From the NCBI GenBank assembly GCA_015501075.1, contig JADNYJ010000004.1:496001-560000 (forward strand): a stretch of 64,000 nucleotides of DNA. The letters run 5' to 3'. Under the pieces are notes generated by a model. That model was given only the letters and a program-made list of their open reading frames with translations, ran no database searches and was not told the DNA's origin. Each line of letters opens with the position of its first letter. The first letter of the stretch is position 1. This document shows positions 34,798 through 47,800 of the stretch, one piece after another. Source of the DNA: Gymnopilus junonius. Lineage: Eukaryota > Basidiomycota > Agaricomycetes > Agaricales > Galerinaceae. The translations under genes were made by a program, and so were the position numbers.

Positions 34798-37700
34798 CTA
34801 CATCAGCTTTAACTCTCGGAAGTTATCGTAGTCCTTCTCCGCCCATGCAAGCATGTAATCTGCAACCGAACCACCCTGCTCTTCTTCCTCTTCATCTGCA
34901 CCTCCCTCCGCGCCAGCCATGTCGCCATCGCCCATATCTTCCTGTCCCATGTCAGCATCAGCTGGAGTTGACCTTCTGGTAGCGTTAAAGCCAGATTCTG
35001 CATCTCCTCCAAAGTCGGCCTCATCAGCTCCCACCAAAGAAAATTCCTCGCGAGCAGCAACATCAGCCGCATGTCGATCCTCTGCATCTTCAAAGTCACC
35101 TAACGCTTTGGTCAGAGCGCCAGTACTCTCGTCGCTAAATAGTGTGCGCCAATCGAATTCACCCCTCTGAATGACGATATCATCCAGTGATCGTTTTTGA
35201 TTAGCCTTTCGTAGCATGGCTTCTTCGACGGTGTATTGAGAAACGAAACGATAAATGTGCACGTCGCGTATCTGGCCAATGCGATGAGCCCTGCAGGAGA
35301 ACAGAATGAATCTCGTGATCGTTACACAAAACATAGATCAAACACACCGATCCTCGCACTGCTTATCCATCTGGGGGTTGAAGTCACTATCGTAGAAAAT
35401 GACGGTATCAGCTCCAGTTAAGCTAGGAAGCAATGAAATATGTCAATAGCAATGGATGAACAAAAGGCTTTGGACATACTTGATGCCAACACCTCCAGAT
35501 CTTGAAGAAGCAATGAAGCAGAATACCCTAGGATCGGCATTGAAGCGCTCCGTGATATACTGACGATCTTCAATCTTAGTGGCGCCATCCAATCTGAGGT
35601 AAAGGTAACCATGAAAGTTAAGAAAAATCTCCAAGATATCGAGGATGCGTGTCATCTGTGTAAAAAATAAGGACACGGTGTCCCCCAGCCTTCTTTTCTT
35701 GAAGCAAGGTTGCTAGCTTTTGCAATTTACCACAATCATATTGCAGCAAAGATGGATCTGGGAAGGCGATTTGCAGTTTAACACTAGCACGGTGTAATGT
35801 TTCATCAAAATCGATGGGCTGCGTTAGAATCGTATCTTGGTACCCTGCCAGAGCAAGGCGAGGCAGGTCCATTGCGACCACAGGCGGGGTAACGAAAGCG
35901 AAACGATCGATCAAGGGAGCCATTTCTTCAGCTCTGGAGGAATACGACTTGACAGCTTATTGACCTGATCCACACGGTCGAGGTGATCGAAGCGAGTCTC
36001 GACATGAGAGAAGGGAAGAATGGGCTTGCGAATTTGGCTCAGTTTGACTATTAGACCCTCAGGGATGATTGGCATGTGCGAGCATCGAAGCTTGTTGAGA
36101 TAGCCAATATGGGCCCACCGAGCGATCGTCCTTGCCCGTTGGGCATATTCAGAATACTTGCGAAAACCAGCAATAGTGCGAGTATCCTTCGGCGGCGGTT
36201 CTCCTACTGTTTCACCATAATATGGCATAGAGGTAGTCGCATCCAGGCTCCTGTCATAGCCGATGCCCAGAGAGACGTTGTAGCACGTCCAATAAACTGC
36301 AAGCCGATCACATCCAAATTAACGCACTCGTCCTCTTCCATTAGAAATCGCCGCCGTACGAGCAGCTCCTTGATCTCAAAGTCGGCTATTGCAGACCGTG
36401 ACATGGCAAAAGATGTGGCAATTGGGTGGACCTCAAAGAGATCTGGATGATTACAGACTTTGCGTAGTTGCATCAAGACGTTGGCAATCTTCTGATACAC
36501 CCCAGAATCTAGAGCATCTCTTGTTTGGGCCCGTGACATGAACTCATCGTAAAGGAACCGCTGGCGTTTAGATAAAGGACATAGGGTGAGATGCTCGAAC
36601 TTGCTTGGAAGTTCCTTTTCAACGTCTCGTTTGAGTCGCCGGAGGAGATAGGGACGCAGGACAGTGTGAAGCTTGGAAACACGCTGCATGGTTTCGTCGT
36701 CGTTAATGTTACCCATCTCTATCGCCTTTTCCAAAGGGTCTTCGAGATGTCAATGGAAAGAATTAGCAGAGACACGGTAATACTCACTGGAAAACCACTC
36801 CGCAAATTCTTTCAGATTGGCGAAATTCGAACCAGACATCAAAAATTGGAGGAGCGACCACAGTTCAGTTAGGTTGTTTTGAAGCGGCGTGCCAGTTAAT
36901 AGCAGACGTCGATGCGACCTAAACATGAGCAAAATATTCCAGCGCTGCGATTTAAAATTTTTGATCATGTGGGCTTCGTCAAGGATCATGTAATACCAAG
37001 GCTTGCGTTTGAAAATATGCGCGTCTCTGCTAGCAAGTGTGTATGAAGTTATACACACGTTGAAATGGAACTTGTCATTCCAACCTTGACGGAGCTCCTT
37101 GCGCCGCTTAGTTGTACCGTGGTAGCTCAAGACTTTAAAACCAGGAAGAAATTTCTTGAACTCCATTTCCCAGTTTAGAAGTACGCTGGTTGGAACAACC
37201 TATACAGCAGGTAAATATTATGAGGAATCGGGTATCATAGTGAAACATACAATGAGATGAGGACCCCAGATGCCACGATCACAGGCAAGGTGGGCAAGAA
37301 GAGCAATAGTTTGAATGGTTTTGCTGTAAAAAGTTGTTAGTCAAGGCAGTTCCCGCAGCAAGGGAAGCACCGACCCCAGGCCCATCTCGTCCGCTAAAAT
37401 GCCATTGAGTCTATTGGAATGCAAACTAGCGAGCCATTCCAAACCCGACTGCTGGTAAGGACGCAGGACACCCCGCAGCAATAGGGGAGGCGTAACTTTG
37501 GTCTCAGGGTCCCAGTCCACAGGTACAACAGCAAAAGGCCTCAGATATGCTGGAATTTGTGATTCCAAATCGACCTCCTTGTCCTGTTCCTCTACGTCAT
37601 TTTCTTCTTCACGTTCTCCCTCAATACCCACTGGCATCTCTTGTTCGGGATTCTCATCTACCATTGGGACGTATACTTGATCTGTGTAGGCACTCAGGTC

Positions 37701-40619
37701 ATGCTGGTCTTGGGTACTGGCTTGGTCGTCGAGAATTTGCGTAGACTGATCTGCATCAGATTCTGGTTGACTGTGACTCAAATCCTCGGTTTCATGAGAC
37801 TGAGAGAAGAACCCAAGCTCATGATCTATTACATCATTTGCTAGAAGCTCTGGAGTCGCTTCCAAATTAACAGGCGCAGCACTTGATCCCTCTTGAGGAG
37901 GTTCATCGAGCGATTCAGGCTGCGAACTTTCATCCAACAATATATCATCCGCCAGAAATAAATCTTGTGTCCTGGGACGTCGCTGAGATGACAACTTAGA
38001 ATCAAGATTGAAAAGGGCGTCGAAGGCACCGTCGGAAGACCTCTCTGTTCGCATATCGACATCCTGACTTTCTCCGTCAAATAACAGAATAGTAGAAAGA
38101 TCTTGATCTTCTTCTGGGTGATTTGATCCTGGTGTCTTGGACCTCGTCATCGGAGAACTCTCTTCTATGAGTGAACCGTCCCTGATTTCCTCGCCTTCAT
38201 TTGGGAGAGGGCCAGTGATCAGCGTCTCAATGCCAGGTTCGTCTTCTCCTTCGTCTTCGTCTTCTTCGTCTGTCTGTTCATCCTCGTCCACCTTGTCCTC
38301 GCCTTCGTCGTCCTGATCGTCAAAGCCACCAAAACTACCTGATCGGCTTCGCGAGCCGAATATGTCGCCTCTCGATAGGTCACCCTGCTGCGTCTCAAGA
38401 AGTTGGCCCGACTGATCAAGAATGGCATCAAGATGAGCATGTCCAAGTCTTCTGTCCTCTTCTTCTTGCTCTTGGCGTTGTTTTTCACGAATATGCTACA
38501 AAAGATTAGGAATTGATATATGCTTCGAAACAATTGGGCATGTTAAATTTCAAACTTACATACAACGCCTTCTTCCACTCTGCAGAAACCAACTTCATTG
38601 TAGACTTCGCCAGAGCGCGTAACTTACGCTCTTCCAAATCTCTAGCCTTATTCTTCCTTTGCTCCAGAACTTCAAAATACGCGTGCACTTTAGAAGCAAT
38701 CTGAGATGTGATTTGCATCGCAAGGGACTTTTTGGGCTTCGTTTTGCCTCTTTCGACGACGGCTTCCACGATGTGAGACCATGCGTCTGTTTTGACATGC
38801 GTAGGGCCAGAATATGTGATGTCTTCGGGGGCTGTACCGTCCGTGTCGAGGAAGAATCTGCCTTCCTTACGGAATTTTTCAACGCGCTCTCGGAGCTTGG
38901 CCTCATCACTTGCTTGTTCTGCAAGGGTTGATGCAGATACATCCTCTTCGTCAAGCATCGTGTAGGATGAGAGGAAACGATGTAACGAGTGGTTATACCT
39001 TGGCTCCGGGGGTCGTTGCAGAGGATTTGTAAGGGTTGGTGGTGGTCGACGAACGATGAGCTTTATTCTTGGAAGACCAAATTTTATGGGTGAAGGGCTT
39101 GGAGAAATGAATGACTGAGTTGGTGCAGGAGTCAGTGGAGGGCGTGATGATGGCGGGAGTGGTAGTGATACAATGTCTGATGGCGGCTCATGTAGCGAAC
39201 TTTTATTTTCAGTAGAAAAGCGAAGCTTGGAAAAATGTTCAACATTGAATGTAAAAATTAGAAAGAAAAAAAAGAAAAGCTCACCTTGATTCTAGGTGTT
39301 GTTGTGGGTGGTGGCCGTGGCGGTGGTGGAATGGGTGCTTTCAGCCTCCCACTGCGCCTCTGCTGAAGCCCGACAGAAATGGACTCATCAGGAGGAACAG
39401 GGGGGCAAGGTGCATGTCCATTAATTCCATTCGTAGTCGCAGAAAGTTTGGTAGAAAGGCCATCAACACTTGTCGCAACAGAATGTCGAGTATGTCCGTT
39501 AGCTTTCCGAGATAGACGTTTAACAAGACCTGGTGGCTCATCGGACTCAATTGGTGGGACAGGCGGTGGCTCGGTAGGGGACCCGGTTTGGGTTTGCTCG
39601 ACTGTAGATCTTGTCTGAGCAACGTTTCTGTCAGATTTTCGCTGGGCAGCGCGAATATTGCCATTTCCACCTCCCAAATTTGGAGCCGTAATTGACTCTG
39701 CTGGTTCAGGTATGATGGCAGGTTTACTTGGAACACTTTTCTTGTCGGATTTCCTGTTAACGTAAACCTCTCTGTCTCCATTCCCAACCGGAGCTGATAA
39801 AGGTTCCGGAATCTTTGGTTCTTGCGTGTGCATTACGACTGCAGGCTGAGGTTCAGATTCGGGAACATCCTTTTCTTTTCCTTTGCCCTTATACGAAGAC
39901 ACACTAGCCAAAGTTTCCATTATCTCCGCCTTCCTGCTAACTTTTGGCTTCGGCTTGCGCTGTGGGGATGGCGTAGGAAGAGGCGTAGATATCGCAGCAT
40001 TGGCCAGAATTTGTCGACGTTCGTTCAACCTTCCTCTTGTCTGCCTTGAGGGCCCTGCAGTTGGCGCTGCTTTGTCGATGAGGTCGTATTTGGCTTTGTA
40101 CTGCATGAAGTATTGTCAGTGAGAAGCTTAGATGGCTGCTAAAAAGAGTACTTGCCTCTCTGAATACTGCCGTGCGGTCCGTTTTCGCTTCCTGGTGAAT
40201 AACATCCGTCAATCAACGTTCTGTTCCGAAGTACAGCTACCGCTTACTGCAGGGTCGTATGAAAGCATCATAGTAAAGTTTTCCATATGAAATAGTTCTC
40301 GAACCTGAAAAAGACATGAGAGACCTAAAATTTAGTGACAAAAATCAAGACATACCAAATCATCGTGCCTATTAACCACTTGATCTAGCTGGACCTGCTT
40401 CGCAGCAAGTAACGCAGCATTCTGAGCGTCGACCGCATCTTTCGCACCTCCAACAGGCTGAGCAGGCTGCGTAACAACCTTCGACCGCGACCTCGCTTCC
40501 CCGTTCGCTGTATCTCCGCCATAACTCAAGCCCGAGCGCGTTCCTCTTCTCCTCAAAGCTCTGCTCCCAGCCTCTCTTCCTTCTGTTACATAAGACCCGC
40601 TGATACTGTTCTCAGACAT
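34798..40619 (-). CDS. SWR1: SWR1-type chromatin remodelling ATPase (H2A.Z exchange)
   Basis: Snf2-family ATPase of the INO80/SWR1 branch that exchanges H2A for H2A.Z. The N-terminus (start 40619, [20 protein letters not shown]) is low-complexity. The HSA domain lies near 38560-38800 ([37 protein letters not shown]). A long acidic region carries [16 protein letters not shown]. The helicase has [30 protein letters not shown] followed by an intron before KTIQ, and [11 protein letters not shown] (DEAH at 36969-36980). [19 protein letters not shown] and [20 protein letters not shown] follow. Lobe 2 has [24 protein letters not shown] and [17 protein letters not shown], separated by the family's usual insertion. 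About 1600 residues. A one-base frame break lies within motif IV-V coding near 35662-35667 and a second ambiguous site at 36251-36327; see findings. Confidence 0.92.
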
Positions 40620-41227
40620 ACGAGGATCACTTCAAAGCAAATGCCACCTCCTAGAAAGTTGAACAGTCGTTGTACATGTCCTCCCTCGAGGGGTTGAGCC
40701 GCTCACACGGAGCCCAAACAGTCGATCTTGGGAGATTCTGGATGGTTTGAGCCAATTCTTGGATGAAAACAGAGCACAAGTGGACAAGAAAGCGGTGGGA
40801 TGAACGCCAGGTAGTAATTACCGCAGACGCGCCGTGGGTTAGCAGAAAAGAGTTCAGTTTGGCCGGGCATTATTTTTTGGGTTGTCTGATACCCTTTGTT
40901 TGCCGATGACAAACATCCTCAGGTTCGCATTCGCCTGATTCAGAACATTCACGCATCCGAATCTGAAGACATGCAACTTGATAACGGAACAACGGTAACA
41001 TTTGGGTATCTTCGTACAGACACAACTACATAAAGAGGAAATAAAACAACACAAGCAACAACTGCAACAACAACAGAAGAGTCCTCTGGATAATGACCAA
41101 CGCAGACCACACACACTGCTGCCTGGTGCATCCCTACATCCCAAAAGAAAAGTACAATCGAAAGACAAAACAAGAAGACGCCTGCCTCTTTCGCTTTTGA
41201 TAACCAACTGCTCGTCGTGAATCACCG
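40620..41227. other. Spacer between SWR1 and the PKA gene
   Basis: 608 bp: SWR1 promoter side on the left, PKA 3' flank on the right (same strand). A CAA/ACA-rich stretch near 41035-41080 gives an ORF of poly-Gln type on the + strand, judged simple sequence. No gene seen. Confidence 0.4.
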
Positions 41228-42688
<1,461 letters not shown>

Positions 42689-43253
42689 GGACAGCCTGAC
42701 AAGAAAAAAATAAAAGGATTACAGAAAAAATAAAAAAAAGAGGACAGTGCAGTGCAGACGGAGGAATTCAAAGGCTTTTCATATCCAATTGTTCAATCTA
42801 GTCTACAAATAGATCCTATACAGCCACGTGATAGAATACAAAGCCACTCTTCCTTGGCACAAAGAACACCATCGTTGGAACAAGGCCGTCGTTTTCTATA
42901 TCTGCTGAAACATGTTCCCCCTGATCCTCATGCCAACTTGTCCTATAAGTCGATGGTCCTAAGCAGCCTATGATTTTGGCCAACGTCGCCCCCAACCCCT
43001 CCAGCGAATTTCTACAGGATTATCAAATATTCCCTTGAAAGCTTGACTGGTACCTTAACCCGTCAGATTTTTATGCGTAAACGCAAGCGCCGTTCCAACG
43101 CATACGAGGTTAGACATGACCGTTAACTATATCATGACGTGGCTTCGTACACGCCTCAACCAGAACTGGAGTCCGTTTGACTGCATAGTACGCAGAGAAG
43201 GTCTTGATGGTTACACGTTAAAACTTGATTCAACAGTGAAGTCAACGCGCTTG
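42689..43253. other. Intergenic region upstream of the PKA gene
   Basis: 565 bp between the PKA start and the 3' end of the SET-domain gene, both on the minus strand. No gene, repeat or strong promoter motif was seen. Confidence 0.4.
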
Positions 43254-45201
43254 TCAATTCTCCCCATTCCGATTCGCAACATCGAGAATTGATCGTTCGC
43301 TCATCAAAAGTGATAAGGCTAACTCAGTTCTGACGGCGTTATCAGAAATCTCCTGCATACCGAAAGCGAAAGGTGAATCAAAAGTCCACCAACCACAACG
43401 TAAGAAAGTACACACCTCCATGGCATTCCACAGACCATGAAGTTCAGAATCCACTTTTCCGCTATTGAATTACGATGTGAGCAAAGCGCCATGCTCATTT
43501 GACCAATTTCCAGCAGAACTTCTATGATTCGCGTGTCAGGGTGGTTGAACGTGATCTGATGAGAAGGGGCATTCTCGCTTTCATCTTGGTCTCCAAGCAG
43601 AGAGGTTTCCAGCGTTAACTGGTGGTTCAGGACAGCTTGCAGTGTTTGCCGGAGATCAACTCTGGTCGGAAACAGCTGTTGCCGATGTACGGATGTAACG
43701 AAGAAGATGGACCACAGCTGGTGAGATAGACTGCCTTCGTCGTTCAAGTAGAATTGACGATCTGAAGGTCCTCCGTAATAGATGAGACGAGACTGGTCGA
43801 ATACGTGGTGGTCCCGGTTGAGACAAGGTAGGATATCGCGGAAGAGACTGAAGACCTCCCTCTTGATCCGTTTCAGAGGCATCCGGAGGTAAAAGCACCT
43901 TCAAGATTTCTTCCATCGTCCAGGACAGACGGTCGTTGGCATTAACGTCCAGAACGAAACCATACTGGTTGAGCAACTGGGGCGTTCGTCAAGTCTTCCC
44001 CATATGTATTGAAAATCTCAGTAGATGGCCCTATGCCGGTGTTGGAGACCATATCGTAAACAAATCATGATCAACATCCTGATTTTGGATTTGGGAGCTG
44101 TTCTTCCTTCAGAGCTTTCTTCAGCGTCGTGAGGGCATTCCTCCAGTGACCCGCATTCAGGACAAACATTATAGTCACTCTTAGAAATGATCAATGAAAG
44201 GAAGTTGCAGACTGGACGCGGTACGTACTTCAAGGTGAACATGGTTTTCCCACTATATGATTGAAGCTAAAATGCCAGTATCGTTCAGCACATAGATGGG
44301 CGACACAGCTTAATCCACTCACACATCAGCGATGGGCACCATAGATAATCCATGATACGCGTCCACCGAGGAAAGCGCGCGATGAACCAATGAAAACGCA
44401 CGATAAAACCCGTTCAGTGTTGGAATGCTGGATGTAGTACTACCGTATTGCCATAAAGCCATGTGTTGCAAGAGCAATGGTTCGGCGAAATCGTGGTAAA
44501 ACCGGTTAATTTCCTCCTGTAATACAATGTCGACGACTGAGTATGGATCGCAAAATGACAACAAAAGGGAGACACTGCATCCCGTACCAATGTTGTCAGG
44601 CCATCTTCCGATCTGGAATTGAGATCTTATTGGCTTCAGTTCCTCTGAGCCAGGCGAGTGCCTCCGTGCCATCTTCACCTTTGAAGGTGCCCGTTTCCAA
44701 GCACCGAACATTGGTAGGTCGACAAGTCCGGCAGGCAAGGATTGGAGGTATCCAAACCATCTAGATTGTGTTTCTCGCAATCTGGAGCGGATATATCGAT
44801 ATATGAAATTGCTGAAATCCGGGTATAAGAAGCTCACATTTCGGCATACAACGCTAGTGAAAGTGCAAGCTGTGCCTCAAGCCCGTAAGGACTGAAAGGA
44901 ATATAACCAGAAAGCGAACAGCTTCGAACAGACAAAACGGCATCTTTGGGTATTCTGACCACTTCCAATGAAATTTTTTTATGATAAGTACTTGTCAAGT
45001 GACAAGGACAAGAAGAATGCACATACAAGTATAATTCGGCGGTATAAATTTTTCAGTTGAATAAACACCGAGACACCCGCGTCCGCCTTCATCTTCATCT
45101 ACATCTAAAGCGATGCGCATATGAGGATCGATGAAGATGCAGTTGGCGGCACACCATTCCAGTAGCACGTTTACTTGGCTATGAATTTGCTGACCAGACA
45201 T
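43254..45201 (-). CDS. SET-domain protein lysine methyltransferase (SETD6/RKM4/LSMT-like)
   Basis: Class of SET enzymes with a split SET domain and a C-terminal substrate-binding region, methylating non-histone or ribosomal lysines. Start MSGQQIHSQVNVLLEWCAAN; GRGCLGVYSTEKFIPP and VVRIPKDAVLSVRSCSLS form the N-SET. The inserted region has RLRETQSRWFGYLQSLPAGL and LPMFGAW. Core SET motifs are AFSLVHRALSSVDAYHGLSM, VPIADV with N-H-x-N-type HVHLESDY, a zinc-like CPECGSLEECPH insertion, and EIFNTYGEDLTNAQLLNQYGF (the GY-type NTYG motif). Near 43454-43480 two overlapping frames both look coding. One ends at 43319. The other splices from NAME to EISDNAVRTELALSLLMSER and ends at 43254, which fits the family better but requires a frame change upstream. 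Substrate unknown. Confidence 0.8.
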
Positions 45202-45476
45202 TATTCCTTGAGCATCGCCCTCGGAGCATGAAGAGCTGGGATTTGCCTGATAAAAGAATAAAATTTGGGCTTTCCCGGACAGAGTGTAGACCGATAATAA
45301 GTCGGCGATGCAGAAAGTGAGGCGCGTCAACGACGAAAATGCGTCGCGTTTCGAAAACACGTGTGACGGTGTAATAGTATATTTGGCAAGGATCTTGAAG
45401 CCAAACACACTCCTCCGAAATCCGACTTACCGCGATTTCTAGTCATGGAAGCATCTACTTAACACTTCTGTGGACA
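45202..45476. promoter_or_regulatory. Divergent promoter between SET-domain and COX14-like genes
   Basis: Only 275 bp separate the two divergent start codons, so the two genes very likely share a bidirectional promoter. No TATA box or named motif was recognised. Confidence 0.45.
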
Positions 45477-45900
45477 ATGCCTCGGCTGTCACTGACAGAT
45501 ATCCTCCACAGAGGAGTGGTATACTCGTTAGCGGGATTGACAGTCTACGGCGTCGTTATGTCAGTCGTCGTTCACCGAGACACGCTAAGAAGGGGCCGAG
45601 GTATGTAATTTGTGCTCTTTTGGCAAACAACGGAGACTTACAGTCGGAGAGTACAGAAGTACGTGTCATTTTGAATTGCTCCCGATTGAATGGTTCCAAT
45701 GTTTGGTCTAGATCATAGCTGAAAGAGAAGCTATGGGTTTACCCATAACTCCCCCAAGAAGCAGGAGGTTCGTGAACGGCTTCCTCGTATCTCGATCTGG
45801 TGCTTACGTCTAGACATATGATCAGGAATTTTCTGAAGAAGCGGAAAAGACATTGTCAGAACAAGCACTGGACGTGTTCAGAAAAAGAAAGGCTTCATAA
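45477..45900 (+). CDS. Small single-pass membrane protein, COX14-like
   Basis: Exons 45477-45600, 45644-45658, 45719-45771 and 45814-45900 join in frame to 92 residues. Start MPRLSLTDILHRGVVYSLAG, then LTVYGVVMSVVVHRDTLRRG. The pattern TDxLHRxxVxxLxGxTxYG plus one membrane helix matches Cox14, a mitochondrial cytochrome c oxidase assembly factor. The remaining sequence (VGEYRTEREAMGLPITPPRS, then TYDQEFSEEAEKTLSEQALD) is hydrophilic. Exon 2 is a 15-nt microexon. If the last 42-nt intron (45772-45813, GTGAAC donor, TCTAG acceptor) is not used, the protein stops at 45813 with 77 residues. That the frame stays open and protein-like after that TAG favours the intron. Assignment depends on a short motif. 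Confidence 0.62.
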
Positions 45901-46632
45901 CTCCTTGATCGTCGGGTCTGCGTGTACGACCACATCTCGCCTGGTCCGTATGTGCAATGAACAGCCTGACGATATTCTTGTCCCACTCATCCTATGATAT
46001 CTGCCAGTGATTCAAAATACCCATCTTATGCAATAAAGCGCCGTGAAGATCGCGGTGTCGTTGTCAATAAGCATTCACAGAGCTGAAAGCACAGGATGTA
46101 TTGCTGCTTCTATCGGACCTCATGTTGCGCCTGGTGGAGCGAGGGATATTTTCTTCTACGTTGGAACGGAAGATGTAGGTGCAAAGATGCTCATGATCTA
46201 TACAACTCGATGAATTCAAATAATGAAATAAAAGAACTATGATTACTATGGCTACATGGGGTGTATGCTTGAGAGGAGGGGGGTTATATCTATGATGAGT
46301 GCAACGGGGGTGAAGCAGGTCATGGCTACAATGAATAAAAAAGCAAACATAGCAGATACAAGACAAGGACGAAGATGAGAATAAAAGGTAAAGAGATATG
46401 GTTGATTATAAGCTGGATTATAAGTAAAAATGACGAGACTAGTCCTGATTGGTACCTTCAAGTATTGCCATTGGGTCTATCGGTTGGGGAGAAGTAAAAG
46501 CGAGAAAGAAAGAACAGAGAAACAGAAGAATCAAAGAAACAAAAGAAAAAGACACGCATTTTCTAATTCGCGAGCGCACCAGAGAAATAAAAACCAGTGA
46601 ATTCGAATGGCGCGAAGGAAATTGGGCAGCGA
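45901..46632. other. Convergent 3' region, no gene seen
   Basis: About 730 bp between the 3' ends of the COX14-like gene (+) and the GNAT gene (-). A-rich on the + strand near 46490-46590. Short ORFs on both strands lack domain features. Confidence 0.4.
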
Positions 46633-47800
46633 TTACCAGTGGCCCATTTGAACGAAGGACTGATCGAATCCCAACTCCAACCATGGGTCTACTCCTGGAT
46701 AAGAAGAAGCACCGTCACCAATGCCGACGAACCCGACCTTCTTGTAGACATTGGCAGCTCTATTGGCAAGGCCCACGTACAAAACAATGTATTGCTTGCC
46801 GGCATTCAAGAGCCTGTGAAAGACTATTGAGCGTGTACCTCATTAATGATAAAGTAAGATACTCACTCCTTGCAAACTTTCCTGACGAGGACTTCAGCGC
46901 ATCCTTGACCCCGGAAGTTAGGATGAGTGAACACCTGCAAAATCGTACATTAGTATGTATTCCTAAGGTAGTAAGTTAAGAAGCAGAAAATACCTTCGTC
47001 ACGGTGGCCGTTGTCTGAGTGTTTCGAGTGGTTGCGACAATTGACGCAATCATAGGGCGTTGACCTTGATAGGTGACGGAATATACCCATACGCTTCCAC
47101 TCTCCACCAAGATTTGTGCTTCACGCCGCGCTTGTTCCTTGGACAAAGTAAATGGCGGCTAAAGTGGGAGTTCGGTCAGCAGCTCATTGTAATTTAAGTG
47201 GTAAATAACATACGCTATCAGCCGCGAATCGGTAGCACAACTCCGCAATGCCGGTAATGTCAGCAGGACACCTGGGCGAAGATCGCAAAGAGCTCCAGGA
47301 AGGGGTGGCATATTCTTATTGATGAAGGTTTCCCTTGTCAGGTAGCTTATCTTGGCATGGTAGTACGGGTCGCGTTCGGCGATGACACCCGTGAGTTGTG
47401 TCCAAAGTTGCGCGAAGGTGATACTAACCAATCTCGGGGAGCAAATATTGAGTATACGCGCCGACGGGAGACGTTTCGCGTAGTTTGATAGCGACCATTT
47501 GCAAAGCGGGTGTGATGGCGGCGGGTGGAGTGATGCATAGGGCACGGGGAGCGAAGAAGAATATTGGGTATGCTCCATGTACCCAGTGGTGCACGAGACG
47601 ATAAAAATGACTTGGTGTTCGATGTGTATGACGATCCAGAGCTGGTCTTGTAATGGCCGACCCTCGCGCTCCATATGCAGGCACTTGTAAAGGGTGGGCA
47701 AGATGAGGTTGGCGGTTAGGGGGTTCGCCTCCAGGCATTGACGAGCAAAAAGGGGGACCTCGCTTGCACGTGTGGCCACTGTAGCACTTGCGGAAGACAT
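46633..47800 (-). CDS. GNAT-fold N-acetyltransferase domain protein
   Basis: The N-terminal part (start MSSASATVATRASEVPLFAR) carries a degenerate fold typical of a basidiomycete two-part acetyltransferase family: AQLWTQLTGVIAERDPYYHA then ISYLTRETFINKN. The C-terminal GNAT domain spans PPFTLSKEQARREAQILVES, GSVWVYSVTYQGQRPMIASI, ATVTKVFTHPNFRGQGCAEV (motif A with R-G-Q-G-C), LLNAGKQYIVLYVGLANRAA and VYKKVGFVGIGD. It ends FDQSFVQMGHW at 46633. Two or three short introns split the last third. Between about 47577 and 47463 the family-like sequence is in the neighbouring frame (GAYPIFFFAPRALCITPP, ITPALQMVAIKLRETSP), although the main frame stays open; see findings. Substrate unknown. Confidence 0.8.
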
